Below are positions 1-8,102 of a stretch of DNA of 64,000 bases, in pieces. The notes under the pieces were generated by a model, which made no database searches, was not told where the DNA came from, and saw nothing but the letters and a program-made list of their open reading frames with translations. The DNA is taken from assembly GCA_963772675.1 (NCBI GenBank), contig CAVYYF010000010.1:186001-250000 (forward strand). Reading direction: 5' to 3'. The stretch comes from JAKAGZ01 sp963772675. GTDB taxonomy: Bacteria; Bacteroidota; Ignavibacteria; Ignavibacteriales; Ignavibacteriaceae. Every line of letters begins with the position of its first letter. Positions within the stretch are counted from its first letter, which is position 1. Made by a program: the position numbers and the translations under genes.

Positions 1-31
1 TATTAAATGTGATAAAACGAGAGAGGTAAAG

Positions 32-1066
32 TTGAAAAAAACCATCATCATTAAGAGAATTTGTTTGTTTCTTCTCTTATTTATGCTTGCTGGTTGTTTA
101 AAGGACAATCCTCTTACTGCTGACAATTTTATCACTACTGATACAATTAATATGTTGACCTATCTTGAATCAAATGGTGATATAATTAATTCTCGTAGTA
201 CTTTAAGTACATTTCTTAATGCTCAAGACCTTTATTCCAATCTTTCAAATTATGTCATCCTTGATATAAGAGACCCCCAGTTATTTGCAGATGGACATAT
301 CAGTGGGGCAATAAATGTACAGAGTTCAGATTTATTGACTAAAGTTAAAAGTAGTGGTTCATCAAATGTAATACTGGTCAGCCAGAATGGACAGTCAGCA
401 AGTTATTACGGCGGCTTGGTTAGATTAGATGGACTGAATAATGTGTATGTCCTGAAATTTGGTATGGCAGGATGGAATAGTCATTTTGCAGGTCCGTGGG
501 ACCAAAATAATGGACTAACGCCTTCCGGCTTTAAATATTTTAATAATGCGTTTTATAATAGAGGACCATATACAAATTTACCGTCAGTCAATTTAAGCGG
601 ATCTGGTGATATCAAATCAAAAATAGAAACAAGAATTCAGAGCTTATTATCGGAAAAATTTGATGATGGAATTAACCTTGAAGATTCATCTTTACTGACA
701 GCAAAATCAGTATATGTATTTAATGAAGGTATCTATTTCGCTGCTGATAGTACTTTTGGTGACCAATATATAGCATGCTATGATACATTTTTTGTTTACC
801 AAGAAGGGGGGTCTCGCGATGTTACAATACCAATGCACCCACCTCATTCAGTTCTATATACCTATTACAATGATTTAAAATCAGTTTATTATTTACAAAC
901 AATTCCCAGCAATAAAAAGGTCGTGATGTATAGCAAAAGTGGACATCAAAGCGCATTTGCAACTGCATATTTAAGATTGCTTGGATATAATGCCAGGTCA
1001 TTGTTATTTGGTGCAACCTGGTTAAGCCCATTCCCCGGTTCGATGAATTATCCTTACGTGAATTAA
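32..1066 (+). CDS. Rhodanese-fold lipoprotein, copy A
   Basis: The 344-residue protein is probably anchored in a membrane as a lipoprotein: a hydrophobic N-terminal segment ends in a lipobox LAGC with Cys22. The TTG start is supported by a GAGAGG ribosome-binding site just upstream and by the identical arrangement in the next gene. Two rhodanese-like modules are visible. The first is around residues 60-150, with LDIRDP and GHISGA motifs. The second is around residues 260-340, with a SGHQSA loop followed by YLRLLGYNA. In both, the position that normally holds the sulfur-carrying Cys is Ser or another residue, so sulfurtransferase activity is doubtful. A binding role outside the cytoplasm is my inference. 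The gene is the left member of a tandem pair. Confidence 0.75.
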   Translation: MKKTIIIKRICLFLLLFMLAGCLKDNPLTADNFITTDTINMLTYLESNGDIINSRSTLSTFLNAQDLYSNLSNYVILDIRDPQLFADGHISGAINVQSSDLLTKVKSSGSSNVILVSQNGQSASYYGGLVRLDGLNNVYVLKFGMAGWNSHFAGPWDQNNGLTPSGFKYFNNAFYNRGPYTNLPSVNLSGSGDIKSKIETRIQSLLSEKFDDGINLEDSSLLTAKSVYVFNEGIYFAADSTFGDQYIACYDTFFVYQEGGSRDVTIPMHPPHSVLYTYYNDLKSVYYLQTIPSNKKVVMYSKSGHQSAFATAYLRLLGYNARSLLFGATWLSPFPGSMNYPYVN

Positions 1067-1196
1067 CCTCAAAAACTATGTCAATTTATTTAATTTATAA
1101 TTTTTACTAATTACTGATATATTATCTCTTTATCAGGTAACGTAAATTTGCCTTAAAATTATTTATATTAAATGTGATAAAACGGGAGAGGGAAAA

Positions 1197-2222
1197 TTGG
1201 AAAAAACCATCATCATTAAGAGAATTTGTTTGTTTCTTCTCTTATTTATGCTTCCCGGTTGTTTAAAGGACAACCCTCTTACTGCTGACAATTTTATCAC
1301 TACTGATACAATTAATATGTTGATATACCTTGAATCAAACGGTGATATAATTAATTCACCAAGCACTTCCAGTGCCTTCGTAAACGTACAGACTCTTTAT
1401 TCAAATCTTTCAAATTATGTTGTCCTTGATATTAGAGATCCACAATTATTTTCTGATGGTCATATCAGTGGTGCAATAAATATACAGAGTTCGGATTTAT
1501 TGACTAAAGTTAAAAGTAGTGGTTCATCAAATGTAATACTGGTCAGCCAGAATGGACAGTCAGCAAGTTATTACGGCGGCTTGCTCAGGCTAGATGGTTT
1601 AAGCAATGTTTATATTCTTGAATTTGGAATGGCGGGGTGGAACAGTCATTTTGCTGCTCAATGGAATAATAGTAACGGAAACTCACCTTCCGGCATTCAA
1701 TATTTTAATAATGCGTTTTATAATAGGGGACCATATTCAAGTTTACCGTCAGTCAAATTAAGCGGATCAGGTGATATCAAATCAAAAATAGAAACAAGAA
1801 TTCAAGATTTATTATCCGAAACTTTTGAAGATGAACTTATTATTGACCATTTATCACCATTGACAGCAAATCCACAGGATGTGTTTAGTTCTAGCATTTA
1901 TTCAGCCTCTGATAGTACTTTTGGTGATCAATATATAGCTTATTATGGCGAACCCTTTCAGCCGACCAGTGATGTTAGGCCCCATATTCATCCGCCTCAT
2001 ACTGTTTCATATGCTTATTATCATGATTTTAAATCTATTTATTATTTACAAACAATACCTAGCAATAAAATAGTAGTTATATATAGTTATAGTGGGCACC
2101 AAAGTGCATTTGCAGCTGCCTATTTACGGTTGCTTGGATATAATAACGTTCGTTCATTACTTTTTGGTACCTCCTGGTTAAATCCATTTCCCGGCTCAAT
2201 GAATTACCCCTATGTGAATTGA
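1197..2222 (+). CDS. Rhodanese-fold lipoprotein, copy B
   Basis: This 341-residue paralogue of the preceding gene has the same TTG start, the same first residues and a lipobox LPGC. It keeps both rhodanese-like modules: LDIRDP and GHISGA in the first, YSYSGHQSA in the second. The catalytic Cys is again absent from both loops. The leader of about 30 bases is nearly identical to that of copy A. Divergence is concentrated in the region between the modules (residues about 210-260), while one 90-base tract is identical between the copies. The function is unknown beyond the fold. Confidence 0.75.
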   Translation: MEKTIIIKRICLFLLLFMLPGCLKDNPLTADNFITTDTINMLIYLESNGDIINSPSTSSAFVNVQTLYSNLSNYVVLDIRDPQLFSDGHISGAINIQSSDLLTKVKSSGSSNVILVSQNGQSASYYGGLLRLDGLSNVYILEFGMAGWNSHFAAQWNNSNGNSPSGIQYFNNAFYNRGPYSSLPSVKLSGSGDIKSKIETRIQDLLSETFEDELIIDHLSPLTANPQDVFSSSIYSASDSTFGDQYIAYYGEPFQPTSDVRPHIHPPHTVSYAYYHDFKSIYYLQTIPSNKIVVIYSYSGHQSAFAAAYLRLLGYNNVRSLLFGTSWLNPFPGSMNYPYVN

Positions 2223-2330
2223 TTATTAATTGTTCCAATTCCTTCATACCTCAATTTTTACTAATCTATATCTGTGTTATATTTGTTTATTACAAATCGA
2301 ACTATTATTCAAAATTCCCCGGAATATTTG

Positions 2331-4553
2331 ATGAATGAACCAAAAGTTAACTTGCAACTAGCTATAGAGCATGGTTTAACAGAAGAAGAATTTGAAAAAA
2401 TAAAGAAAATACTCGGAAGGACTCCTTCATTTACTGAACTTGGAATATTCAGTGTTATGTGGAGTGAACATTGCAGCTACAAAAACTCAATTGCCCTATT
2501 AAAGACTTTGCCAAGAGAAGGGGGGAAATTGTTAGTTGGAGCCGGTGAAGAGAATGCCGGACTTGTTGATATTGGCGATAATTTGGCTGTGGCTTTTAAA
2601 ATTGAAAGTCATAACCACCCATCTGCTGTTGAACCTTATCAGGGTGCTGCGACCGGTGTGGGCGGAATAATGCGTGATATTTTTACTATGGGGGCCCGTC
2701 CAATTGCTTCATTAAATTCTCTCAGGTTCGGATCAATTAAGGAAGCCAGAACAAGATTTCTGTTTTCCGGTGTTGTAAAAGGAATTGGCGATTATGGAAA
2801 CAGTTTTGGTGTTCCTACAGTTGCGGGCGAAGTTTATTTTGATGAATCTTACAAAGGCAATCCGCTTGTTAATGCAATGGCTGTCGGTATAGTGAAAAAA
2901 AATCTTGTTGCCAGTGCTACTTCTAAAGGTGTAGGAAATCCAATAATGATTGTTGGGTCTTCAACCGGCAGGGATGGAATTCACGGAGCTACATTTGCAT
3001 CAGAAGAAATTTCAGAAAAATCAGAAGCGAAAAGGCCTTCTGTGCAGGTTGGTGATCCATTTACAGAAAAACTATTACTTGAAGCCACACTGGAAATAAT
3101 TAAGAACGATTGGCTGATAGGAATTCAGGATATGGGGGCAGCAGGAATTTCCTGCTCGACCAGCGAGATGAGCGCAAAAGGGAAATCAGGTATGAAAATA
3201 AATCTCGATAAAGTTCCACTGCGTGAAAAGGGAATGACAGCTTATGAAATTATGCTTTCCGAAAGTCAGGAAAGAATGCTCTGCACCGTTAAAAAAGGTT
3301 ATGAAGAAAAAGTTAAAAAAGTTTTTGAGAAATGGGATCTCAATTGTGAAATAATTGGCGAAGTTACCGATGATGGAGATATTCATATTAATTATGAAGG
3401 CGAAGAAAAAGCAGTATTGCCGGCTTTTGAATTAGTACTTGGCGGAGGTGCACCTGTTTATATCAGGGAAACAAAGGAGCCATCATATATAAAAGAAACA
3501 AGAAAATTTGATTTTAACATCTTACCGGAACCTGATAATATCACTGAAGCATTTAAGAAGGTTTTTTCATCACCCAATATTGTTTCGAAAAGATGGGTTT
3601 ATCAGCAATATGATTCGATGGTTAGAACAAACACTATTGTGGGACCCGGATGTGATTCGGCAGTAATTTATTTAAAGGAAACAAACAAAGCCTTGGCAAT
3701 GAAGACAGATTGTAACTCCCGTTATGTTTATTTGAATCCAAGGGAGGGGGCAAAGATTGCAGTTGCGGAATCTGCAAGAAATATTGTTTGTTCAGGTGGT
3801 CATCCGCTTGCTATAACTAATTGTTTGAATTTTGGTAATCCCTATAAGCCGGAAGTTTACTGGCAATTTAAAGAGGCAATTGAAGGCATGGGCGAAGCCT
3901 GCAGATTTTTTGATACACCTGTTACGGGAGGTAATGTTAGCTTTTATAATGAATCACCCGATGCTGCTGTTTACCCAACACCAACAATTGGAATGGTAGG
4001 ATTGATTGAAGATTTAAAATATATAACTACTTCCTATTTTAAAGATAACAATGATTTAATCTATATATTAGGCGAAGACTATGAAGAATTAGGAGGCTGT
4101 GAATATTTAAAAGCGATACATAAAAAAGTAACGGGTGAATCTCCAAAACTTGATCTGCAAAGAGAAAAGAAATTGCAGGATGCTGTTTTATCTCTGATTA
4201 AAAAAGGCTTAATAAAATCTGCACACGATGTTTCTGAGGGTGGAATTGTATGCGCACTTGCTGAATGTTGTATAATAAATGATGAAAAACAGATAGGTGC
4301 TGAGGTTAATATTCCCGTAAAAACGAGGGAAGATTTTTCATTTTTTTCAGAAAGCCAATCCAGGATAATAGTCAGCGTTTCCAAAGAAAATCAATCAACT
4401 TTTGAAAAATTCCTAAATAATAAAAAGCAATCTTATTATTTAATAGGAAAAACCGGGGGAGAGAATTTTGTCGTTAATGACAAAATCTCAATTAAAATAG
4501 CGGGACTTTCGGATGTCTATTTTAATACGATACCGGGATTTATGAATGCTTAA
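2331..4553 (+). CDS. purL: Phosphoribosylformylglycinamidine synthase subunit PurL
   Basis: PurL is the ATP-dependent synthetase subunit that makes FGAM in step four of purine synthesis, using ammonia delivered by PurQ with PurS; neither partner is in this window. The early motif WSEHCSYKNS and the nucleotide-binding motif IESHNHPS (near residue 90), followed by GAATGVGGIMRD, are diagnostic. The AIRS-like N and C halves repeat through the protein. I chose the ATG at 2331 (MNEPKVNLQ), which gives 740 residues, the usual length for the small PurL type. An upstream in-frame ATG at 2274 would add 19 unrelated residues. The stop overlaps the next start by 8 bases, so the two genes are probably cotranscribed. 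Confidence 0.95.
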   Translation: MNEPKVNLQLAIEHGLTEEEFEKIKKILGRTPSFTELGIFSVMWSEHCSYKNSIALLKTLPREGGKLLVGAGEENAGLVDIGDNLAVAFKIESHNHPSAVEPYQGAATGVGGIMRDIFTMGARPIASLNSLRFGSIKEARTRFLFSGVVKGIGDYGNSFGVPTVAGEVYFDESYKGNPLVNAMAVGIVKKNLVASATSKGVGNPIMIVGSSTGRDGIHGATFASEEISEKSEAKRPSVQVGDPFTEKLLLEATLEIIKNDWLIGIQDMGAAGISCSTSEMSAKGKSGMKINLDKVPLREKGMTAYEIMLSESQERMLCTVKKGYEEKVKKVFEKWDLNCEIIGEVTDDGDIHINYEGEEKAVLPAFELVLGGGAPVYIRETKEPSYIKETRKFDFNILPEPDNITEAFKKVFSSPNIVSKRWVYQQYDSMVRTNTIVGPGCDSAVIYLKETNKALAMKTDCNSRYVYLNPREGAKIAVAESARNIVCSGGHPLAITNCLNFGNPYKPEVYWQFKEAIEGMGEACRFFDTPVTGGNVSFYNESPDAAVYPTPTIGMVGLIEDLKYITTSYFKDNNDLIYILGEDYEELGGCEYLKAIHKKVTGESPKLDLQREKKLQDAVLSLIKKGLIKSAHDVSEGGIVCALAECCIINDEKQIGAEVNIPVKTREDFSFFSESQSRIIVSVSKENQSTFEKFLNNKKQSYYLIGKTGGENFVVNDKISIKIAGLSDVYFNTIPGFMNA

Positions 4554-5511
4554 AAAAAAGATCAGAGAAAGATTTCGGGGGACTAGAGGTTATGTGCTAC
4601 TGCGCAAACTTCGAATGATCTTACACTTAAGGCCATCATACCATTCAATTAAAGATTTTTCAAAACATTATTTTGGCGGTTTATTAAAAAGGACAAAAGA
4701 ACATCACTTATTTTTGTTTGCCGGCGGGCTAACCTTTTCGTTGTTCTTTTGTGCCATTCCTTTTGCTCTTATAGTATTTTTTGTTCTTGGAAATATACTT
4801 AATTCTGCGTCAATGCAGAGCCAGGTGAATACTTTTATTGAAGCTATTATTCCGTATTCAAAATATGCGCAGTTTGTTAAGGATATTATTTTTAATAGTA
4901 TAGATGAAGTAATTCGAAATAAAAATATGGCGGGTATTATCGGAGGATTTACTCTTTTCTTTGCTGCAAGTGAATTGTTCAGCAGCATGCGGACGATACT
5001 TAATAAAGTTTTCGGTGTTGAAATAGATATTAATATTTTGCTTAGCAAGCTTAGGGATTTATTTATGATAATTTTGTTGCTGATTATTTTTACGGTTGTA
5101 ACTTTTTCTATCCCTGTTATAGAGCTTATAAGACAGGCCGCTTATGAGTTGGGTGAAGCAAGCAATGTTTTCAATTCAGGCATTTTTGAACAGATGTTTT
5201 TTTCATTCCTATCCATGATTGTGATATTTACTTCTTTCGGCATTTTATATCTGACAGTGCCGGTAAAAAGAATCCGCAAGAGATCAGCTTTATGGGGAGC
5301 ATTTTGGGCCGCTATACTATGGGAATTAATTAAGTTGTTATTCGGATTTTACCTTATACATTTTTCCTCTTTAGGAAAAATCTATGGTACTTACACTCTT
5401 TTTGTAGTGGTGTCGTTCTGGATCTACTGCTCTTCTGTAGTATTTATTCTTGGCGCAGAAATAGCAAGACTAAATGCTGATAGAATTTACATGACCGATA
5501 TTGCGGGTTAA
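4546..5511 (+). CDS. YihY/BrkB family inner membrane protein
   Basis: The 321-residue protein has a basic N-terminal region and about six membrane segments, beginning near residue 60 (HHLFLFAGGLTFSLFFCAIP). The segment with ASELFSSMRTILNKVFG, and the late motif ALWGAFWAAILWELIKLLFG followed by YGTYTLFVVVSFWIYCSSVVFILGAE, are typical of the YihY (former RNase BN, BrkB) family. Family members are probably transport or permeability proteins and no reaction is established. The gene overlaps purL by 8 bases and its 3' end overlaps the convergent fmdB-like gene by 4 bases. Confidence 0.85.
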   Translation: MLKKKIRERFRGTRGYVLLRKLRMILHLRPSYHSIKDFSKHYFGGLLKRTKEHHLFLFAGGLTFSLFFCAIPFALIVFFVLGNILNSASMQSQVNTFIEAIIPYSKYAQFVKDIIFNSIDEVIRNKNMAGIIGGFTLFFAASELFSSMRTILNKVFGVEIDINILLSKLRDLFMIILLLIIFTVVTFSIPVIELIRQAAYELGEASNVFNSGIFEQMFFSFLSMIVIFTSFGILYLTVPVKRIRKRSALWGAFWAAILWELIKLLFGFYLIHFSSLGKIYGTYTLFVVVSFWIYCSSVVFILGAEIARLNADRIYMTDIAG

Positions 5512-5756
5512 TTTAATCCGCACATTCCATTGGCACATCCACCTACCGGCGCAGGTATATCACAATTTCCGCTTGTACATGATGAACTGGAATAACTGCT
5601 TCCATCTCCCATCGAAGCGCTGAAAGTTGATAATAATTTTTTGTTCTTTTTTGAATTACATTTCGGGCAGTTTACTTCTTCCTGGTGTAGTGATGATTTG
5701 TGAAGCACTTCGTGTTTGGTGTTGCATTCTTCACATTTATATTCAAATATCGGCAT
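5508..5756 (-). CDS. FmdB-type zinc ribbon protein
   Basis: This small 82-residue protein starts MPIFEYKCEEC and carries a zinc ribbon made of CEEC (residues 9-12) and CPKC (about 31-34), the FmdB/CxxC regulatory protein pattern. The tail is rich in Ser, Gly and Cys (CTSGNC, GGCANGMCG). The family's role is not well defined; regulation or a small metal-binding role has been suggested. It lies 14 bases downstream of the osmC-like gene on the same strand and probably shares its transcript. Confidence 0.8.
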   Translation of the reverse strand: MPIFEYKCEECNTKHEVLHKSSLHQEEVNCPKCNSKKNKKLLSTFSASMGDGSSYSSSSCTSGNCDIPAPVGGCANGMCGLN

Positions 5757-5770
5757 AACTAAATTCCTGA

Positions 5771-6208
5771 TTATGGTTCAATTTGTATTGTCGGAGTTAA
5801 AATTATTTTTGATTTCATTGAATTTGAGATCAAGCAAGCGGCTTCGGATTTTTCAATAAGTCTGATTGCTTTTTCTCTTTTGCTTTCGTCGGTAATTGTA
5901 ACTACCGGCTTAAATTCTATTTCTGAGATCATAAATTTACCATCAACTTTTTCCAGTTTTCCTGTAGCTTCACTTTTAAATGATTTAAACTCAAACTTTG
6001 AATTTTCGGCAATCGCCAGGAATGTTGTCATTAGGCAGATGTTAGCTGAAGCTACAAATAAATGTTCAGGTGACCATATATTCGGAGCGCCTTTCGGAAA
6101 TTCCGGAGGAGTAGCTACTTTTATATCGGACAAGGTTGGGGATGACAAAGTCCCGATCCTGTCGTTTTCCCAGGTAACTGTCGTTGTATAATTGTGAACG
6201 AGATCCAT
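5771..6208 (-). CDS. OsmC/Ohr family protein
   Basis: The 145-residue protein fits OsmC-like peroxide-reducing proteins. It has an N-terminal beta region, then SPEHLFVASANICLMTTFL with the first reactive Cys, and EAACLISNSMKSKI with the second. In this family the two Cys reduce organic hydroperoxides. The protein is read divergently from the Rrf2 regulator, with a gap of about 140 bases between the starts. A role in oxidative stress is inferred from family and neighbourhood. Confidence 0.85.
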   Translation of the reverse strand: MDLVHNYTTTVTWENDRIGTLSSPTLSDIKVATPPEFPKGAPNIWSPEHLFVASANICLMTTFLAIAENSKFEFKSFKSEATGKLEKVDGKFMISEIEFKPVVTITDESKREKAIRLIEKSEAACLISNSMKSKIILTPTIQIEP

Positions 6209-6293
6209 TATTTTTCCTATATTTTATTTGCATATGATGCAGATTTAAGCCAATTAGATTCAAAATAAAAGGGAAAAATATTCTATAATTAAT

Positions 6294-6322
6294 TTGACAA
6301 CAAATGTCACAATGATTATTTT
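6294..6322 (+). promoter_or_regulatory. Probable promoter of the Rrf2 gene
   Basis: A TTGACA at 6294-6299 is followed 17 bases later by TATTTT at 6317-6322, close to a sigma-70 promoter. The predicted transcription start then falls inside the CAGAT...ATCTG inverted repeat that follows, so a bound repressor would block it. A second inverted repeat, TGACA-N5-TGTCA (6295-6309), overlaps the -35 element. Confidence 0.5.
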
Positions 6323-6323
6323 T

Positions 6324-6345
6324 AATCAGATAATTTAATCTGGTT
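6324..6345 (+). promoter_or_regulatory. Putative Rrf2 operator, site 1
   Basis: The core CAGATAATTTAATCTG (6327-6342) is a perfect 5-base inverted repeat around a 6-base AT spacer. Extending to 8-base arms keeps 7 of 8 pairs. The site sits 6 bases before the start codon of the Rrf2 gene, so autoregulation is likely. The same pattern recurs before the two following genes. Confidence 0.65.
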
Positions 6346-6351
6346 ATAAAA

Positions 6352-6783
6352 ATGACAGTTATCTTCTCAAAAAAGTGTGAATACGGGTTGCAAGGGGTTC
6401 TTTACCTGGCAGCCAGTTTAGAGAATAAAGTAACTTCAGCTGATGAGATTGCGAAAGCATTAAGTATACCGAAGGAATTTATATCTAAGATTTTGCAAAA
6501 TCTTACTGAGAGTGGAATTGTTGATTCAAAAAAAGGGAAGAATGGAGGCTTTGCTTTGGCGAAGAGTCCTTCAAAGATCAGGTTAATAGATGTTGTTGCG
6601 GCGATTGATGGGCTGGATATTTTTAATAGCTGCGTGCTGGGATTTCCACAGTGCTCACCTGATCATCCTTGTCCTGTACACAATCACTGGGGTGAATTGA
6701 GAACTAAAGCTTACAATATGTTAGCTGAAGAGACATTGGATAAATTCAGAGAGAAAACTCTAAACAAGGTAAATAGTCTATAA
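6352..6783 (+). CDS. Rrf2 family Fe-S transcriptional regulator
   Basis: The 143-residue protein is an Rrf2-family winged-helix regulator. The N-terminal helix-turn-helix lies around residues 28-55 (SADEIAKALSIPKEFISKIL), with wing KGKNGGFALA. Three cysteines, Cys94, Cys101 and Cys107, lie where NsrR, IscR and RsrR bind an Fe-S cluster. The spacing of six and five residues differs slightly from the five and five of NsrR. The target genes next to it (a polyferredoxin and a RIC-like repair protein) suggest a nitric oxide or Fe-S stress sensor of NsrR type. That assignment is inference. Confidence 0.88.
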   Translation: MTVIFSKKCEYGLQGVLYLAASLENKVTSADEIAKALSIPKEFISKILQNLTESGIVDSKKGKNGGFALAKSPSKIRLIDVVAAIDGLDIFNSCVLGFPQCSPDHPCPVHNHWGELRTKAYNMLAEETLDKFREKTLNKVNSL

Positions 6784-6798
6784 AATTTTTTATTCTAT

Positions 6799-6820
6799 AA
6801 TCGGATAAAATAATCTGTTT
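6799..6820 (+). promoter_or_regulatory. Putative Rrf2 operator, site 2
   Basis: CGGATAAAATAATCTG (6802-6817) repeats the pattern of site 1 with one arm mismatch. It ends 5 bases before the start of the polyferredoxin gene and overlaps a TATAAT (6796-6801), so that gene probably has its own repressible promoter in the 42-base gap. Confidence 0.6.
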
Positions 6821-6825
6821 AAGAT

Positions 6826-7950
6826 ATGAAAAAAATAAAAGTTAGAAATACAGAAAAACCAATCCAGAAATACAGGTTTTACATTCAAACAGTTTTTACT
6901 GCGTTATGCCTATGGATTGGAATAGAATTTTATCAGTTTGCGAATTACCTGCAGTCAGGTGGAACTGTAGCTTTTAATAATCGTCCTCCCGGTGTCGATG
7001 GATTTCTTCCAATCAGTTCTTTGATGAGTTTCTATTTGTTTTTAAGAACAGGGCAAATTCATCCGGCACATCCTGCCGGGCTATTTATTTTTCTTGCGAT
7101 CGTTTTAGTCTCGTTGGTGTTTGGAAAATCCTTTTGCAGTTGGCTTTGTCCCGTTGGATATATTTCTGAATTGATAGGGGAGTTCGGTGAAAAAATTATT
7201 TATAAACTCTTCCGCAAAAAAATACGTCTGTCTAAATTTATTGATTATCCTTTACGAAGCCTAAAATATCTTCTACTTGTATTTTTTGTTTATGCAATTT
7301 TCTTTTTGATGACTATAGTTTCTGTGAAAGCCTTTCTTGATAGTCCGTACAACCAGGTTGCAGATCTTAAAATGTTTTATTTCTTTGCTGATATTTCCCG
7401 CTTCGCGTTGATTGTAATTGGTTCGCTTGTTTTGCTTTCTGTTTTTATAAAAAATTTCTGGTGCAGATTTCTATGTCCTTATGGTGCGTTACTCGGCATT
7501 ATTTCATTTTTGAGTCTGAACAAAATAAAAAGAAACCCGATCAGCTGTATAGATTGTGGTTTGTGCAATAAGGCTTGTCCCTCAAACATAAAAGTTGATA
7601 AAGTTAAAACTGTCCTATCGGATGAATGCACTAGCTGTCTTAATTGTGTAGATGCCTGCCCGGTTGCAGACACTCTTTATGTCAGTTCATTTATTACAAA
7701 GAAGAAAATATCCAAGAAAAAAATTGCGGTTGCTATTATTCTGATTTTCATGACTGTTACAGGAATTGGTATGATTACAGGCCACTGGCAAAACGATATT
7801 ACAAAAAATGAATACTTGATACATTATAAATATATGAACACTTACGGGCATCCCACGGGAACTGCGGCAGTGAAAAAATTTAATAAAGAGGCCGCAAAAG
7901 AAGCTAAAAGTGAGTCTGGTAAAATCTTAAAAAGCGAATTGAACAAATGA
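6826..7950 (+). CDS. NapH/CcoG-like membrane polyferredoxin
   Basis: This 374-residue membrane protein has about five hydrophobic segments (near residues 20-40, 84-104, 145-170, 190-208 and 297-315). Two CxxxCP motifs (Cys104/Cys108 and Cys213/Cys217) are typical of NapH, NosR and CcoG. A cytoplasmic two-cluster ferredoxin region follows: Cys241, 244, 247, 251 and Cys268, 271, 274, 278. Such proteins pass electrons from the quinone pool to periplasmic or cytoplasmic acceptors. The regulator upstream and the RIC protein downstream suggest a role in nitrogen oxide or Fe-S stress. Its precise partner cannot be read from the sequence. Confidence 0.82.
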   Translation: MKKIKVRNTEKPIQKYRFYIQTVFTALCLWIGIEFYQFANYLQSGGTVAFNNRPPGVDGFLPISSLMSFYLFLRTGQIHPAHPAGLFIFLAIVLVSLVFGKSFCSWLCPVGYISELIGEFGEKIIYKLFRKKIRLSKFIDYPLRSLKYLLLVFFVYAIFFLMTIVSVKAFLDSPYNQVADLKMFYFFADISRFALIVIGSLVLLSVFIKNFWCRFLCPYGALLGIISFLSLNKIKRNPISCIDCGLCNKACPSNIKVDKVKTVLSDECTSCLNCVDACPVADTLYVSSFITKKKISKKKIAVAIILIFMTVTGIGMITGHWQNDITKNEYLIHYKYMNTYGHPTGTAAVKKFNKEAAKEAKSESGKILKSELNK

Positions 7951-8002
7951 TTCGCTAGGGATATTTCCCAAATGAAGTAAGAACATTCTCATTTTTTGCA
8001 AA

Positions 8003-8024
8003 TAATGGATAAAAAAATCTGTTA
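8003..8024 (+). promoter_or_regulatory. Putative Rrf2 operator, site 3
   Basis: TGGATAAAAAAATCTG (8005-8020 region) follows the same layout as sites 1 and 2, with arms separated by six A/T bases. Counting ten-base arms, 8 of 10 positions pair. It lies 78 bases before the RIC-like gene, in the 152-base gap after the polyferredoxin gene, a sensible promoter position. Confidence 0.5.
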
Positions 8025-8102
8025 TTGTTAATAAATAAAAGACATTAAAGGAATTGTCATTAGGCACAGAGCTTGATCCCTAAATAAAAAAAGGAGCCGG
8101 TT

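Larger units (their letters stand above)
1..2222 (+). repeat. Tandem gene duplication, unit about 1165 bp
   Basis: The leader and coding region that begin at position 1 are repeated from 1166, at a constant offset of about 1165 bases near the 5' ends. The match includes the untranslated leader (TATTAAATGTGATAAAACG) and the ribosome-binding region, so the whole transcription or translation start was copied with the gene. The left copy is already inside the repeat at base 1, so further copies may lie to the left of the window. Confidence 0.85.

Noticed and set aside
2274..2330. Upstream start for purL
   Set aside because: The added 19 residues do not resemble PurL and the ATG at 2331 gives the standard family length.
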